From Mycobacterium sp. UM_CSW (GTDB lineage: Bacteria; Actinomycetota; Actinomycetes; Mycobacteriales; Mycobacteriaceae), in contig NZ_AUWQ01000069.1 of the NCBI RefSeq assembly GCF_000455205.1, positions 1 to 64,000 of the forward strand: a stretch of 64,000 bases of DNA, given 5' to 3'. Shown one piece after another: positions 16,403 to 24,382 of the stretch; the first letter of the stretch is position 1; each line of letters opens with the position of its first letter. The translations under genes and the position numbers were made by a program. The notes under the pieces were generated by a model. The model did no database searches. It worked only from the letters and a program-made list of their open reading frames with translations, and was not told the DNA's origin.

Positions 16403-19242
16403 GCGAGCCACGCGCGGAACATCGGACGAAGCGCCCGTTCGTCCCCAGAATGGTTCGCGCCCTTGCGATTCCGATCATCGCCTTCTGGGGCCTGCTCGCC
16501 GTGTCGACGAACACCTTCATGCCCCAGGTCGAGCGGGTCGCCGAGGAGCTCGCGGGCCCGCTGGTCCCGCACTACGCGCCGTCGCAGCGGGCGCTGCTGT
16601 CCATCGGTGCGAAATTCCGCGAGTCCAATTCGACCAGCTTGGCCATGATCGTGCTGGAGGCCAACCGGCCGCTGGGCGACGCGGATCACCAGTACTACGA
16701 CGATTTGATGCGCCGGTTCAAGGGCGACCCCAAGCACGTGCAGTACGCCATGGATCTGTGGGGGAAGCCGATTACCGCGGCCGGCGCGCAGAGTCTCGAC
16801 GGCAAGTGCGCCTACGTACTGTTGCGCCTCGCGGGCGACATCGGCCAGATGCAAGCGAATGAGTCCGTTGCCGCCGTTCGGGACATCGTCGCCAAGGACA
16901 CGCCGCCGCCCGGGCTCAAGGTCTACGTCAGCGGCGCGGCCCCGCTCGCCTCGGACACGGTGGCGATTGCGAATTCGAGTCTGAACGACATCACGATCGT
17001 GACGATCTTCCTCATCATCGGAATGTTGTTGCTGGTGTACCGCTCCATCGTCACCCTGTTCGTGCCGCTGGCCGGGGTGCTGTTCGAGATGCTGGTCGCG
17101 AAGGGGGTTATCGCGACCCTCGGGCATCTCGGGTACATCGAACTTTCCTCGTTCGCCGTGAACATCGTCGTCGCGCTGACTCTGGGTGCCGGCACGGACT
17201 ACGGCATCTTCCTGATGGGTCGCTATCACGAGGCGCGACACGACGGCGAGAGCCGGGAGGAAGCGTTCTACACCGCGTACAAGAGCGTCACGCCGGTCAT
17301 CCTCGGCTCGGGACTGACAATCGCGGGGGCGTGTTACTGCCTGACGTTCGCGCGACTCAACTACTTCCACACCATGGGCCCGGCGGTCGCGATCAGCATG
17401 CTGTTCACCATCGCGGCGGCGCTGACGCTCGGCCCCGCCTTCCTGACGCTGGGCAGCCTGTTCGGGCTCTTCGACCCGAGGAGCAAGGCCAAGGCACACC
17501 TGTATCGGCGGATCGGAGCGAGCGTGGTCCGGTGGCCGGTGCCGATCTTGTTCGCCAGTGCCGCCGCGGTTCTGCTCGGGGCGATCTTCGTGCCGACGTA
17601 CCGGCAGAACTACGACGACCGCCAGTACCAGCCCCACAACGCGCCCGCGAATTTGGGCTTCCAGGCGGCCGATCGACACTTCCCGAAGAGCAAGCTGTTC
17701 TCCGAGATGCTGATGATCGAGACCGATCACGACATGCGGAATTCGGGCGACTTCATCTCATTGGATCGCGCGGCCAAGGCGCTCGAGCGCCTTCCGGGCG
17801 TCGCGATGGTGCAAAGCATCACCAGGCCGATGGGTCGAGCTTTGGAACACGCCACGATTCCGTATCTGTTCACCACACAGGGCAGCGGGAGCGGCCAGCA
17901 GCTCCCGTTCAATCAGCAGCAGAACGCAAATACCAACCAGCAGGCGCAGATCACGCAGCACACCGTCGAGGTCACGCGCAAAGAGATCGACTATTTCCAG
18001 AACCTCTCAGACGAGCTGCACAAGACGGTTCTCACCGTCGAAGATCTGCAACGGGTCACTGACGAGATGAACCAGGAAATCTCAAACTTCGACGACTTCT
18101 TCCGACCGATCAAGAGCTACTTCTATTGGGAGCGGCACTGTTTCGATATCCCCATGTGCTGGGCGTTCAGGTCGTTGTTCGACACGCTCGACAACATCGA
18201 CCATTTGGCGGCTGACATCAACCAAGCCAAGCTCTCCCTCGAGGAGATGGACAAGATCGTGCCGCAAATCATCGTGCAGCTGAAGCTGACGGCCGACGAC
18301 TCGGAAGCCTTGGCCAACCTTCTGGTCAGCACCTACGGCCAGTCGGCTCTGCAGACCACCCAGACCAACCAGACATTTGACGACCAGATCAATGTCGGGC
18401 TCGACTTCGACCAGGCCCGCAGCGACGACTTCTTTTACATCCCGCACGAGGGCTTCGACAACGAGGACGTCAAGACCGGCATGCAGCTGCTGATGTCACC
18501 GGACGGCCAGGCCGCTCGAATCATCGTCACCCATGAGGGAGACGCCAACGGTCCGGAAGGCGTGCAGCACGTCGAACAGTTCCCCAACGCCATAACCGTT
18601 GCGCTCAAAGAGACTTCGCTGGCCGGCTCGAAGGTCTATATCGGCGGTTCCGGATCCACCAACAAGGACATCAAGCAATATGCCGCGTCCGATCTCCTCA
18701 TCGTGGCGATCGCCGCCTTCGTGCTGATCTTCTTGATCATGCTGTTCCTCACGAAGAGTCTGATGGCGGCGATTGTCATCCCCGGCACGGTGGCCTTCTC
18801 CTATGCCGGGGCGTTCGGGCTTTCGATACTCGTCTGGCAGCACCTCATCGGACTGCCGCTGCACTGGTTGATTCTGCCGCTGACGTTCATCATCCTGGTG
18901 GCGGTGGGCTCGGACTACAACCTGCTGTTGATCCTTCGGGTCAAAGAGGAGCTGCATGCCGGAATCCACACCGGTCTGATCCGCGCCCTCGGCAGCACCG
19001 GTGGTGTAGTGACTTCTGCCGGTTTGGTTTTCGCGTTCACCATGCTGGCGATGCTGAGCAGCGATCTGCGCACCGTCGGCCAGGTCGGTTCGACCGTCTG
19101 CATCGGCCTGCTGCTCGACACGCTGATCGTGCGGTCGTTCGTCGTGCCCTGCATCCTGCGCATCCTCGGGCCGTGGTTCTGGTGGCCGACGCTGGTGCGG
19201 TCCCGTCCGCTGCCGGTTCGCGCGGCCACGCCGGCCACGTGA
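16399..19242 (+). CDS. mmpL: MmpL-family RND transporter
   Basis: A 947-residue MmpL lipid or siderophore exporter in the MmpL4/MmpL5-like size class. The first membrane helix is near residues 20-38, a large periplasmic loop runs to about 190, then a five-helix block carrying the proton-relay Asp-Tyr in GAGTDYGIFLMG (near 265). A long second periplasmic region follows (about 400-755, Gln/Asn-rich around residue 500), then the second helix block with VAVGSDYNLLLILR (near 840). Both Asp-Tyr pairs are intact, so an active pump is expected. ATG 16399 is chosen because it forms the ATGA overlap with mmpS. No regulator is adjacent, and the cargo is unknown. Confidence 0.93.
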   Translation: MSEPRAEHRTKRPFVPRMVRALAIPIIAFWGLLAVSTNTFMPQVERVAEELAGPLVPHYAPSQRALLSIGAKFRESNSTSLAMIVLEANRPLGDADHQYYDDLMRRFKGDPKHVQYAMDLWGKPITAAGAQSLDGKCAYVLLRLAGDIGQMQANESVAAVRDIVAKDTPPPGLKVYVSGAAPLASDTVAIANSSLNDITIVTIFLIIGMLLLVYRSIVTLFVPLAGVLFEMLVAKGVIATLGHLGYIELSSFAVNIVVALTLGAGTDYGIFLMGRYHEARHDGESREEAFYTAYKSVTPVILGSGLTIAGACYCLTFARLNYFHTMGPAVAISMLFTIAAALTLGPAFLTLGSLFGLFDPRSKAKAHLYRRIGASVVRWPVPILFASAAAVLLGAIFVPTYRQNYDDRQYQPHNAPANLGFQAADRHFPKSKLFSEMLMIETDHDMRNSGDFISLDRAAKALERLPGVAMVQSITRPMGRALEHATIPYLFTTQGSGSGQQLPFNQQQNANTNQQAQITQHTVEVTRKEIDYFQNLSDELHKTVLTVEDLQRVTDEMNQEISNFDDFFRPIKSYFYWERHCFDIPMCWAFRSLFDTLDNIDHLAADINQAKLSLEEMDKIVPQIIVQLKLTADDSEALANLLVSTYGQSALQTTQTNQTFDDQINVGLDFDQARSDDFFYIPHEGFDNEDVKTGMQLLMSPDGQAARIIVTHEGDANGPEGVQHVEQFPNAITVALKETSLAGSKVYIGGSGSTNKDIKQYAASDLLIVAIAAFVLIFLIMLFLTKSLMAAIVIPGTVAFSYAGAFGLSILVWQHLIGLPLHWLILPLTFIILVAVGSDYNLLLILRVKEELHAGIHTGLIRALGSTGGVVTSAGLVFAFTMLAMLSSDLRTVGQVGSTVCIGLLLDTLIVRSFVVPCILRILGPWFWWPTLVRSRPLPVRAATPAT

Positions 19243-19273
19243 GCACCGTCAGCCTGCGCTAGCGCCACGACTG

Positions 19274-20707
19274 CTAAAAGTTGAGCCCCGAGAACATGAC
19301 CCGGCCGGGATCGTACTTCTGCCGCACCGCGCCGAGCCGCGACAGGTTGGGCCCAAAGTAGCGCGACGCCGGCTGGTTCGCCTCGATGTAGTTCACGTAA
19401 CCGCCCACCGAATACGGTTGCACCGCTTGGTGTGCCGTGGCGAGCCAGCTCGTCGCCGCCGCCGGGTCGCCCGTCTCGACGTACCACTGCACCAGCGAGG
19501 CCTGCCGGCGCCACGGGAAGGCCGTCGCACCCGGCGCCACGGTGGCGAGCGCGCCGTCGAGGGCGTGCATGATCGCCAGCATGCGGCCGGCGCCACGCGG
19601 AAACGCCTCGACCGCCGACGCGATCCCCTGGGCGGCGGCCGGGGTCATCGCCGTGAAGACGTCGGAGCCGCCGACGTATCCCAGCGGCGACGGGTTGAGG
19701 TTGCCGACGGCCAAGTAGCGCACCAGGTCCATGTAGTTGAACGTGTGGTTCTCGGTCCCGCTCGGTTGCACCCCAACGGCTTTGGTGATGGCGGCCGCGA
19801 CGCTGTTTCCCGATCCGGCCGGGCAGGTCGCCATTATCCGGGGATGCGTACCGAACCCGTCGACGGTGTTGTCCGCCAGCGCCCACATGCTTTGGTCGGC
19901 GGTGCGCAGCCAGTTCTGCCAGCCGAGGAGGACCTGCGCGAACGCCTGCGGCGGGAAATTGAGGTTGACGACGTCGACCTCGCGGGTGGGGAACGTGGCG
20001 AAGGTCAGCGAGGTCGTCACCCCGAAGTTGCCGCCACCGCCGCCGCGCAGCGCCCAGAACAGATCGGGGTTGTTGGCGGCGGACGCGGTGACGGCCTGGC
20101 CGCCGGGCAGCACCACCGACGCCGCCGTCAGCTGGTCGCACAGCAGGCCCGCGTGCCGCGACTGGGCGCCCAATCCCCCGCCCAGCGCGTGCCCCGCGGC
20201 GCCGACCGACGGGCAGGTACCCGTCGGGATGCCCCGTCCGGCCGCGGCCAGCGCCTCGTGGATCGCGTACAGGCTGGTCGCGGGCGCCACGGTGACCTGC
20301 CCGGTGGACGCGTCGTAGTTGATCCCGCCGGGCAGCTGGCGCAGGTCGAACACCACGGCGCCGTTCGCGGTCGACGCGCCAATGTAGGAGTGCCCGCCGC
20401 TGCGGGGGGCGACCTTCAGGTTGTTGGCGGCGGCGAAGGCCATCGCCTTCTGCACGTCCGCCGCCGACGTCGGGGTGACGATCGCCGCCGGCGTGAACCC
20501 GTTGTAGTTGGTGTTGAAAACCTGCTTCGCGCCGGCGAATTGAGGATCTTGCGGCAGCACGACCCGCCCGCCGATGGCGGTGGTCAGGCCGTCCCAGCCG
20601 GAGGGGTTCGGGGCCGCGGTCGCCCGCACCGGGCCGAAGACCGCGCCGGCGGCCAACGCGCCGGCGGCCCCGCGCAGGAACGCGTGGCGGGAGATCTCAC
20701 GCGCCAT
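19274..20707 (-). CDS. Bicovalent-FAD oxidoreductase, berberine-bridge type, secreted
   Basis: A 477-residue FAD-linked oxidase of the VAO/berberine-bridge family, like Rv0063/Rv1726 of M. tuberculosis. The FAD-binding His is in PRSGGHSYIGAS (near residue 102) and a second flavin-linking Cys in GTCPSVGAAGHALGGG (near 163), so 8-alpha-His plus 6-S-Cys attachment is expected. The C-terminal BBE segment is YFGPNLSRLGAVRQKYDPG. The N-terminus (SRHAFLRGAAGALAAG) looks like a Tat leader, but the second Arg of the twin pair is His. Such enzymes oxidise sugars or alcohols with oxygen. It is divergent from gabD2, 168 bases away. Confidence 0.87.
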   Translation of the reverse strand: MAREISRHAFLRGAAGALAAGAVFGPVRATAAPNPSGWDGLTTAIGGRVVLPQDPQFAGAKQVFNTNYNGFTPAAIVTPTSAADVQKAMAFAAANNLKVAPRSGGHSYIGASTANGAVVFDLRQLPGGINYDASTGQVTVAPATSLYAIHEALAAAGRGIPTGTCPSVGAAGHALGGGLGAQSRHAGLLCDQLTAASVVLPGGQAVTASAANNPDLFWALRGGGGGNFGVTTSLTFATFPTREVDVVNLNFPPQAFAQVLLGWQNWLRTADQSMWALADNTVDGFGTHPRIMATCPAGSGNSVAAAITKAVGVQPSGTENHTFNYMDLVRYLAVGNLNPSPLGYVGGSDVFTAMTPAAAQGIASAVEAFPRGAGRMLAIMHALDGALATVAPGATAFPWRRQASLVQWYVETGDPAAATSWLATAHQAVQPYSVGGYVNYIEANQPASRYFGPNLSRLGAVRQKYDPGRVMFSGLNF

Positions 20708-20875
20708 CGTCAGGGCTCCCGCGATTGCGTCATGCCCGCATTGTCATTCCCGGGGGCCGCGGGGCCGTGTGGCGTGCCGCGGGGCAACCGGACCGTGCCC
20801 CAACCGTTACCGGCCCGGGTCCGCCGGGCCTAGGCTGGTGTTTTGCACGCCTGCGCTTTTTCGAGAGGTAACGCC

Positions 20876-22432
20876 ATGCCCGCACCGTCAGCTGAGGTCT
20901 TCGACCGCCTGCGTCAACTGGTCGCGATCAAGGACATCACCGCACGCGAGACCAAGACGATCGACGAGGTTTTCACCGGTAAACCGCTGACCACGATCCC
21001 CATCGGCACGGCCGCCGACGTCGAAGCCGCTTTCGCCGAGGCCCGCGCGGCGCAGATCGACTGGGCGAAGCGCCCGGTCGCCGAGCGGGTGGACGTCATC
21101 CGTCGCTACCGCGACCTGGTCATCGAGAACCGCCAGTTCCTGATGGATCTCCTGCAGGCCGAGGCGGGCAAGGCCCGCTGGGCGGCGCAGGAGGAAATCG
21201 TCGATCTGATGGCCAACGCCAACTACTACGTGAACGTGGCCGCCGACCTGTTGAAGCCGCGCAAGGTGCAGGCGCTGCTCCCGGCGGTCGGCAAGACGAC
21301 CGTCATCTACCAGCCCAAGGGCGTCGTGGGGGTGATCTCGCCGTGGAACTACCCCATGACGCTCACCGCGTCCGACTCGGTGCCCGCGCTGGTGGCGGGC
21401 AACGCGGTGGTGCTCAAGCCCGACAGTCAGACGCCGTACTGCGCGCTGGCGTGCGCCGAGCTGTTGTACCAGGCCGGGCTGCCGCGGGCGCTGTACGCGA
21501 TCGTGCCCGGGCCGGGCTCGGTGGTCGGCACCGCGATCATCGAGAACTGCGACTACTTGATGTTCACCGGCTCGACGGCCACCGGCAGGCAGCTCGCCGA
21601 GCACGCGGGCCGTCGGCTCATCGGCTTCTCGGCCGAGCTGGGCGGGAAGAACGCGATGATCGTCACGCGCGGGGCCAACCTGGACAAGGCCGCCAAGGCG
21701 GCCACCCGCGCGTGCTTCTCCAATGCGGGTCAGCTGTGCATCTCCATCGAGCGCATCTACGTCGAAAAGGACGTCGCCGACGAGTTCACCAACAAGTTCG
21801 GCGCCGCGGTGCGAAACATGAAGCTCGGCACCGCGTATGACTTCTCGGTCGACATGGGCAGTCTGATCTCGGCGAGCCAGCTCGACACCGTGACCGACCA
21901 CGTGGACGACGCGAAAGCCAAGGGCGCCAAGGTGATTGCGGGCGGCAAGCCGCGACCCGACATCGGACCGCTATTCTACGAGCCGACGGTGCTGACCGAC
22001 GTCACACCGGAGATGGAGTGTGCGGCCAACGAGACGTTCGGGCCGCTGGTTTCGATCTACCCCGTCGCCGACGTGGACGAGGCCGTCGAGAAGGCCAACG
22101 ACACCGAGTACGGCCTGAACGCCAGCGTGTGGGCCGGGTCCACCGCGGAGGGCCAGGAGATCGCCGCCCGGCTGCGCTCGGGGACGGTGAACGTCGACGA
22201 GGGTTACGCGTTCGCGTGGGGCAGCCTCGGCGCCCCGATGGGCGGGATGGGCCAGTCCGGCGTTGGGCGCCGCCACGGTGCCGAGGGCCTGCTGAAGTAC
22301 ACCGAATCGCAGACGATCGCCGCGGCGCGGGTGTTCAATCTCGACCCGCCGCGCGGCATTCCGCCGACCCTCTGGCAGAAGTCGCTGGTGCCCGTCGTGC
22401 GCACAATGATGAAGCTTCCCGGGCGGAAGTGA
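20876..22432 (+). CDS. gabD2: Succinate-semialdehyde dehydrogenase, GabD2 type
   Basis: A 518-residue NAD(P)-dependent aldehyde dehydrogenase, the same length as M. tuberculosis GabD2. It oxidises succinate semialdehyde to succinate in the route that bypasses 2-oxoglutarate dehydrogenase or drains GABA. Visible landmarks: cofactor loop FTGSTATGRQ, catalytic Glu in AELGGKNAMI, nucleophile Cys in NAGQLCISIER and the late ETFGPLVSIYPV. The N-terminal DIWPWNYP-type element appears as ISPWNYPMTL. ATG 20876 is preferred since GAGAGGT sits 8 bases before it. A possible terminator hairpin follows at 22482. Confidence 0.9.
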   Translation: MPAPSAEVFDRLRQLVAIKDITARETKTIDEVFTGKPLTTIPIGTAADVEAAFAEARAAQIDWAKRPVAERVDVIRRYRDLVIENRQFLMDLLQAEAGKARWAAQEEIVDLMANANYYVNVAADLLKPRKVQALLPAVGKTTVIYQPKGVVGVISPWNYPMTLTASDSVPALVAGNAVVLKPDSQTPYCALACAELLYQAGLPRALYAIVPGPGSVVGTAIIENCDYLMFTGSTATGRQLAEHAGRRLIGFSAELGGKNAMIVTRGANLDKAAKAATRACFSNAGQLCISIERIYVEKDVADEFTNKFGAAVRNMKLGTAYDFSVDMGSLISASQLDTVTDHVDDAKAKGAKVIAGGKPRPDIGPLFYEPTVLTDVTPEMECAANETFGPLVSIYPVADVDEAVEKANDTEYGLNASVWAGSTAEGQEIAARLRSGTVNVDEGYAFAWGSLGAPMGGMGQSGVGRRHGAEGLLKYTESQTIAAARVFNLDPPRGIPPTLWQKSLVPVVRTMMKLPGRK

Positions 22433-22481
22433 CGGGTCCGGCCTTCGGCGGCCTCTGACAGGCCATCGCGACACTTACACC

Positions 22482-22512
22482 ACGCACACGACACGCCGAA
22501 ACGAGTGTGCGT
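22482..22512. terminator. Possible hairpin downstream of gabD2
   Basis: Perfect 8-base arms ACGCACAC and GTGTGCGT are separated by 15 bases. The hairpin lies 50 bases after the gabD2 stop and lacks a U tract, as is usual for mycobacterial terminators. It could equally be a regulatory site for the next gene. Confidence 0.4.
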
Positions 22513-22540
22513 AGTTGCAGTCTCGGCGCGCAGGTCGTCA

Positions 22541-22569
22541 TTGTCAGCGTCTACTACCGAGCGTAGTAT
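22541..22569 (+). promoter_or_regulatory. Putative promoter overlapped by TACTAC/GTAGTA palindrome
   Basis: TTGTCA (22541-22546) and TAGTAT (22564-22569) are 17 bases apart, a good sigma-A-type spacing, upstream of the membrane-protein gene at 22604. A perfect 6-base inverted repeat, TACTAC-N5-GTAGTA (22552-22568), overlaps the -10 box. The layout suggests a repressed promoter; no regulator gene is adjacent. Confidence 0.5.
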
Positions 22570-22603
22570 CTAGGGCATCCCACCGTGCACAAGGAGGTGC
22601 AAC

Positions 22604-23038
22604 GTGAGGTGGAGTTTCGCCCAGATCGGGCTGCTGATCATCTGTGTCCTGCACGTCATCCAGGCGGTGGTCGGGTTCGTCATGGAGCCCAGCTTCGCGA
22701 CGGGCCCCAATGCGCCGACCGTCCAGCTGCTCGGCATGGACTACAACGGCTGGCACGCCGTCGCCGGCCTGGCCCTGTTCGGCCCGGGTCTGGTGTTCGC
22801 GCTGCGCAAGTCGTGGGCGGTGCTGTATCTGATCGCCGCGGCGATTGCCGGTGCGCTGCCGGGCATTTGGGCGTTCTTCTCGCATCAGGTTGCGTTCGTC
22901 TTCACCTTCCCCAACAACACCACCGACGCGGTGGTGCACCTGGTGACCGCCGCGGTGATGCTCGCGGTGGCGGCCATACAGATCCGGTTGGACGGTGGGT
23001 TGCGCAACTCGCTCGCCGATCTGCGAAAGGCGCGGTAG
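22604..23038 (+). CDS. DUF4383-like integral membrane protein
   Basis: A 144-residue protein with four predicted membrane helices (about residues 5-25, 45-62, 65-85 and 108-127). The charged patterns GMDYNGWHAVAG and FPNNTTDAVVHLVTA fit the DUF4383-like group of actinobacterial membrane proteins of unknown function. It starts at GTG 22604, preceded by AAGGAGG at normal spacing, which settles the start. It has its own probable promoter with an operator-like palindrome. The next gene starts 82 bases further and may be co-transcribed. Confidence 0.75.
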   Translation: MRWSFAQIGLLIICVLHVIQAVVGFVMEPSFATGPNAPTVQLLGMDYNGWHAVAGLALFGPGLVFALRKSWAVLYLIAAAIAGALPGIWAFFSHQVAFVFTFPNNTTDAVVHLVTAAVMLAVAAIQIRLDGGLRNSLADLRKAR

Positions 23039-23120
23039 CGCCAAGGATTTGTTGAGGATCCGCCAAGCGGCGCGGCGGATGGTGAGTTCGTCCACTGGAA
23101 ACGACTCACGAGGTTCCGCT

Positions 23121-23501
23121 ATGACCCGCCACCGCATCTACGCCCTGATCGTCTTGACCGCCCTCGCTTTCTTCGGCGCTGCGTTCATGTCATCGCCCGC
23201 CGCGCAGGCCGCGGCCGTCGACCGCTTCGCCGTGATCGCCTACTCCCCCGTGACCGGCTGGACGGGCTGGGCCAACAACGCCAGCACCATGGAGGAGGCC
23301 ACCCACATCGCGCTGGGCAACTGCCAGCGGCACGGCGCCGGCTGCACGGTCGCGTCATGGGCCCGAAACGGTTGCACCGCCTTGGCTCTCGGGCCCCGCG
23401 GTTGGGGCGCCGACTGGGGGTTGACCCCGGTAGCCGCTCAGCGGGGCGCGCTGGCCAAGGTCTCGTCCGGCAGCGTCGTCGAGGTTCACTGCACCGGGTA
23501 G
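23121..23501 (+). CDS. Secreted DUF4189-family protein
   Basis: A 126-residue exported protein. Residues 1-33 form a typical signal peptide ending SSPAAQAAA, and the mature part matches DUF4189: FAVIAYSPVTG, then ATHIALGNCQRHG and CTVASWARNGCTALA, with four Cys that could form two disulfides. Mycobacteria carry several small secreted proteins of this kind with unknown roles. ATG 23121 is set by the signal peptide; a longer in-frame extension has no leader. Its 3' end overlaps the convergent sulfotransferase gene by 16 bases. Confidence 0.85.
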   Translation: MTRHRIYALIVLTALAFFGAAFMSSPAAQAAAVDRFAVIAYSPVTGWTGWANNASTMEEATHIALGNCQRHGAGCTVASWARNGCTALALGPRGWGADWGLTPVAAQRGALAKVSSGSVVEVHCTG

Positions 23502-24268
23502 CGGCGTTCCTCGTCGTCGATCCGTCGCCGCCAGTGTTCGTTGATGTGGTCGGACTGACGCTCGAGCGGAGGCTTGGGCACACCGGTCGCATGTGCGGGG
23601 TCGACGCCGAGGAATTGCAGCACGCGCGCGATCTCGTTGGGATAGTTCTCGTCGAGCTCTTCGTACTGGACCGTGAGAACTTCGGGACGCCGGGTGGTGA
23701 AGTAGTCGGTCCACGCCGCCTGTTCGGCGCCGAGGCTGCGTTCCATCTCGGTGATCTGCTCGCGCGTCGGCGCGACGGCGGCGAGGTCGACCGCGGGCCG
23801 CTGCGGCGTGGGCCTGCCCAGATATAGCCCCCAGGGACGTTCCGTCGTCGGCGGTCCCGGAGAACGGAACCACTCGCCCGTCGTCTCGGCGCGAAACAGC
23901 GAGATGGCCTGGGCGCGCCGATCGACGCGGACGATGTTCACGAAAACCGCTGTCGGAAAAAGCGTCTCGAGCACCGCGCCCGGATCTGCACGAAACCCTA
24001 GGGCCTGTGCCAGCGAGACGACGTCCCGCCAGTGGATCTTGAAGCCCCACAGGCCGTTCTGCGTCGCCGCGAACGCTCTGACCCTTGTCAGGTATTCGGT
24101 CCACGAGCAGTCCACCGGCAGCCCCAGGTCTTCTTTGTAGGCCGTGATGTGGTCTGCGGCGAAATACTCCTCGGGACGTCCGGCAACTCCCGTCGCAACG
24201 AGCCCGGCGGCCAAAAACGAACTACCCGAACGAGGGGTGGAGGCGATGACATAGCTCGCGTGTCGCAT
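23486..24268 (-). CDS. Stf0-type sulfotransferase
   Basis: A 260-residue sulfotransferase of the trehalose 2-sulfotransferase (Stf0) family. The PAPS 5'-phosphosulfate loop is at the N-terminus (IASTPRSGSSFL, residues 8-19), followed by EEYFAADHI and the WGFKIHWRD segment. The family moves sulfate from PAPS to a sugar hydroxyl, in mycobacteria the first step of sulfolipid synthesis; here no pks2/mmpL8 genes are adjacent, so the acceptor is open. It starts at ATG 24268, with a very long in-frame upstream extension through the kinase gene rejected as antisense. It is divergent from the kinase gene, 114 bases apart. Confidence 0.8.
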   Translation of the reverse strand: MRHASYVIASTPRSGSSFLAAGLVATGVAGRPEEYFAADHITAYKEDLGLPVDCSWTEYLTRVRAFAATQNGLWGFKIHWRDVVSLAQALGFRADPGAVLETLFPTAVFVNIVRVDRRAQAISLFRAETTGEWFRSPGPPTTERPWGLYLGRPTPQRPAVDLAAVAPTREQITEMERSLGAEQAAWTDYFTTRRPEVLTVQYEELDENYPNEIARVLQFLGVDPAHATGVPKPPLERQSDHINEHWRRRIDDEERRYPVQ

Positions 24269-24382
24269 AGGCCTCCTCGGACGTGTCCATTGAAGCGTAG
24301 GCGCCCCGCGCAAACAGGCCTGTCCAACCGTCGTCGGGTGCGACCATAGGGGCGAGCGATCGTAACCGGCGAGGCGGTGGTC

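Noticed and set aside
16378-17730. 450-codon minus frame opposite mmpL
   Set aside because: Antisense shadow of an intact transporter gene.
19418-20833. 471-codon plus frame opposite the FAD oxidase
   Set aside because: Antisense shadow, Arg/Gly-rich, no family features.
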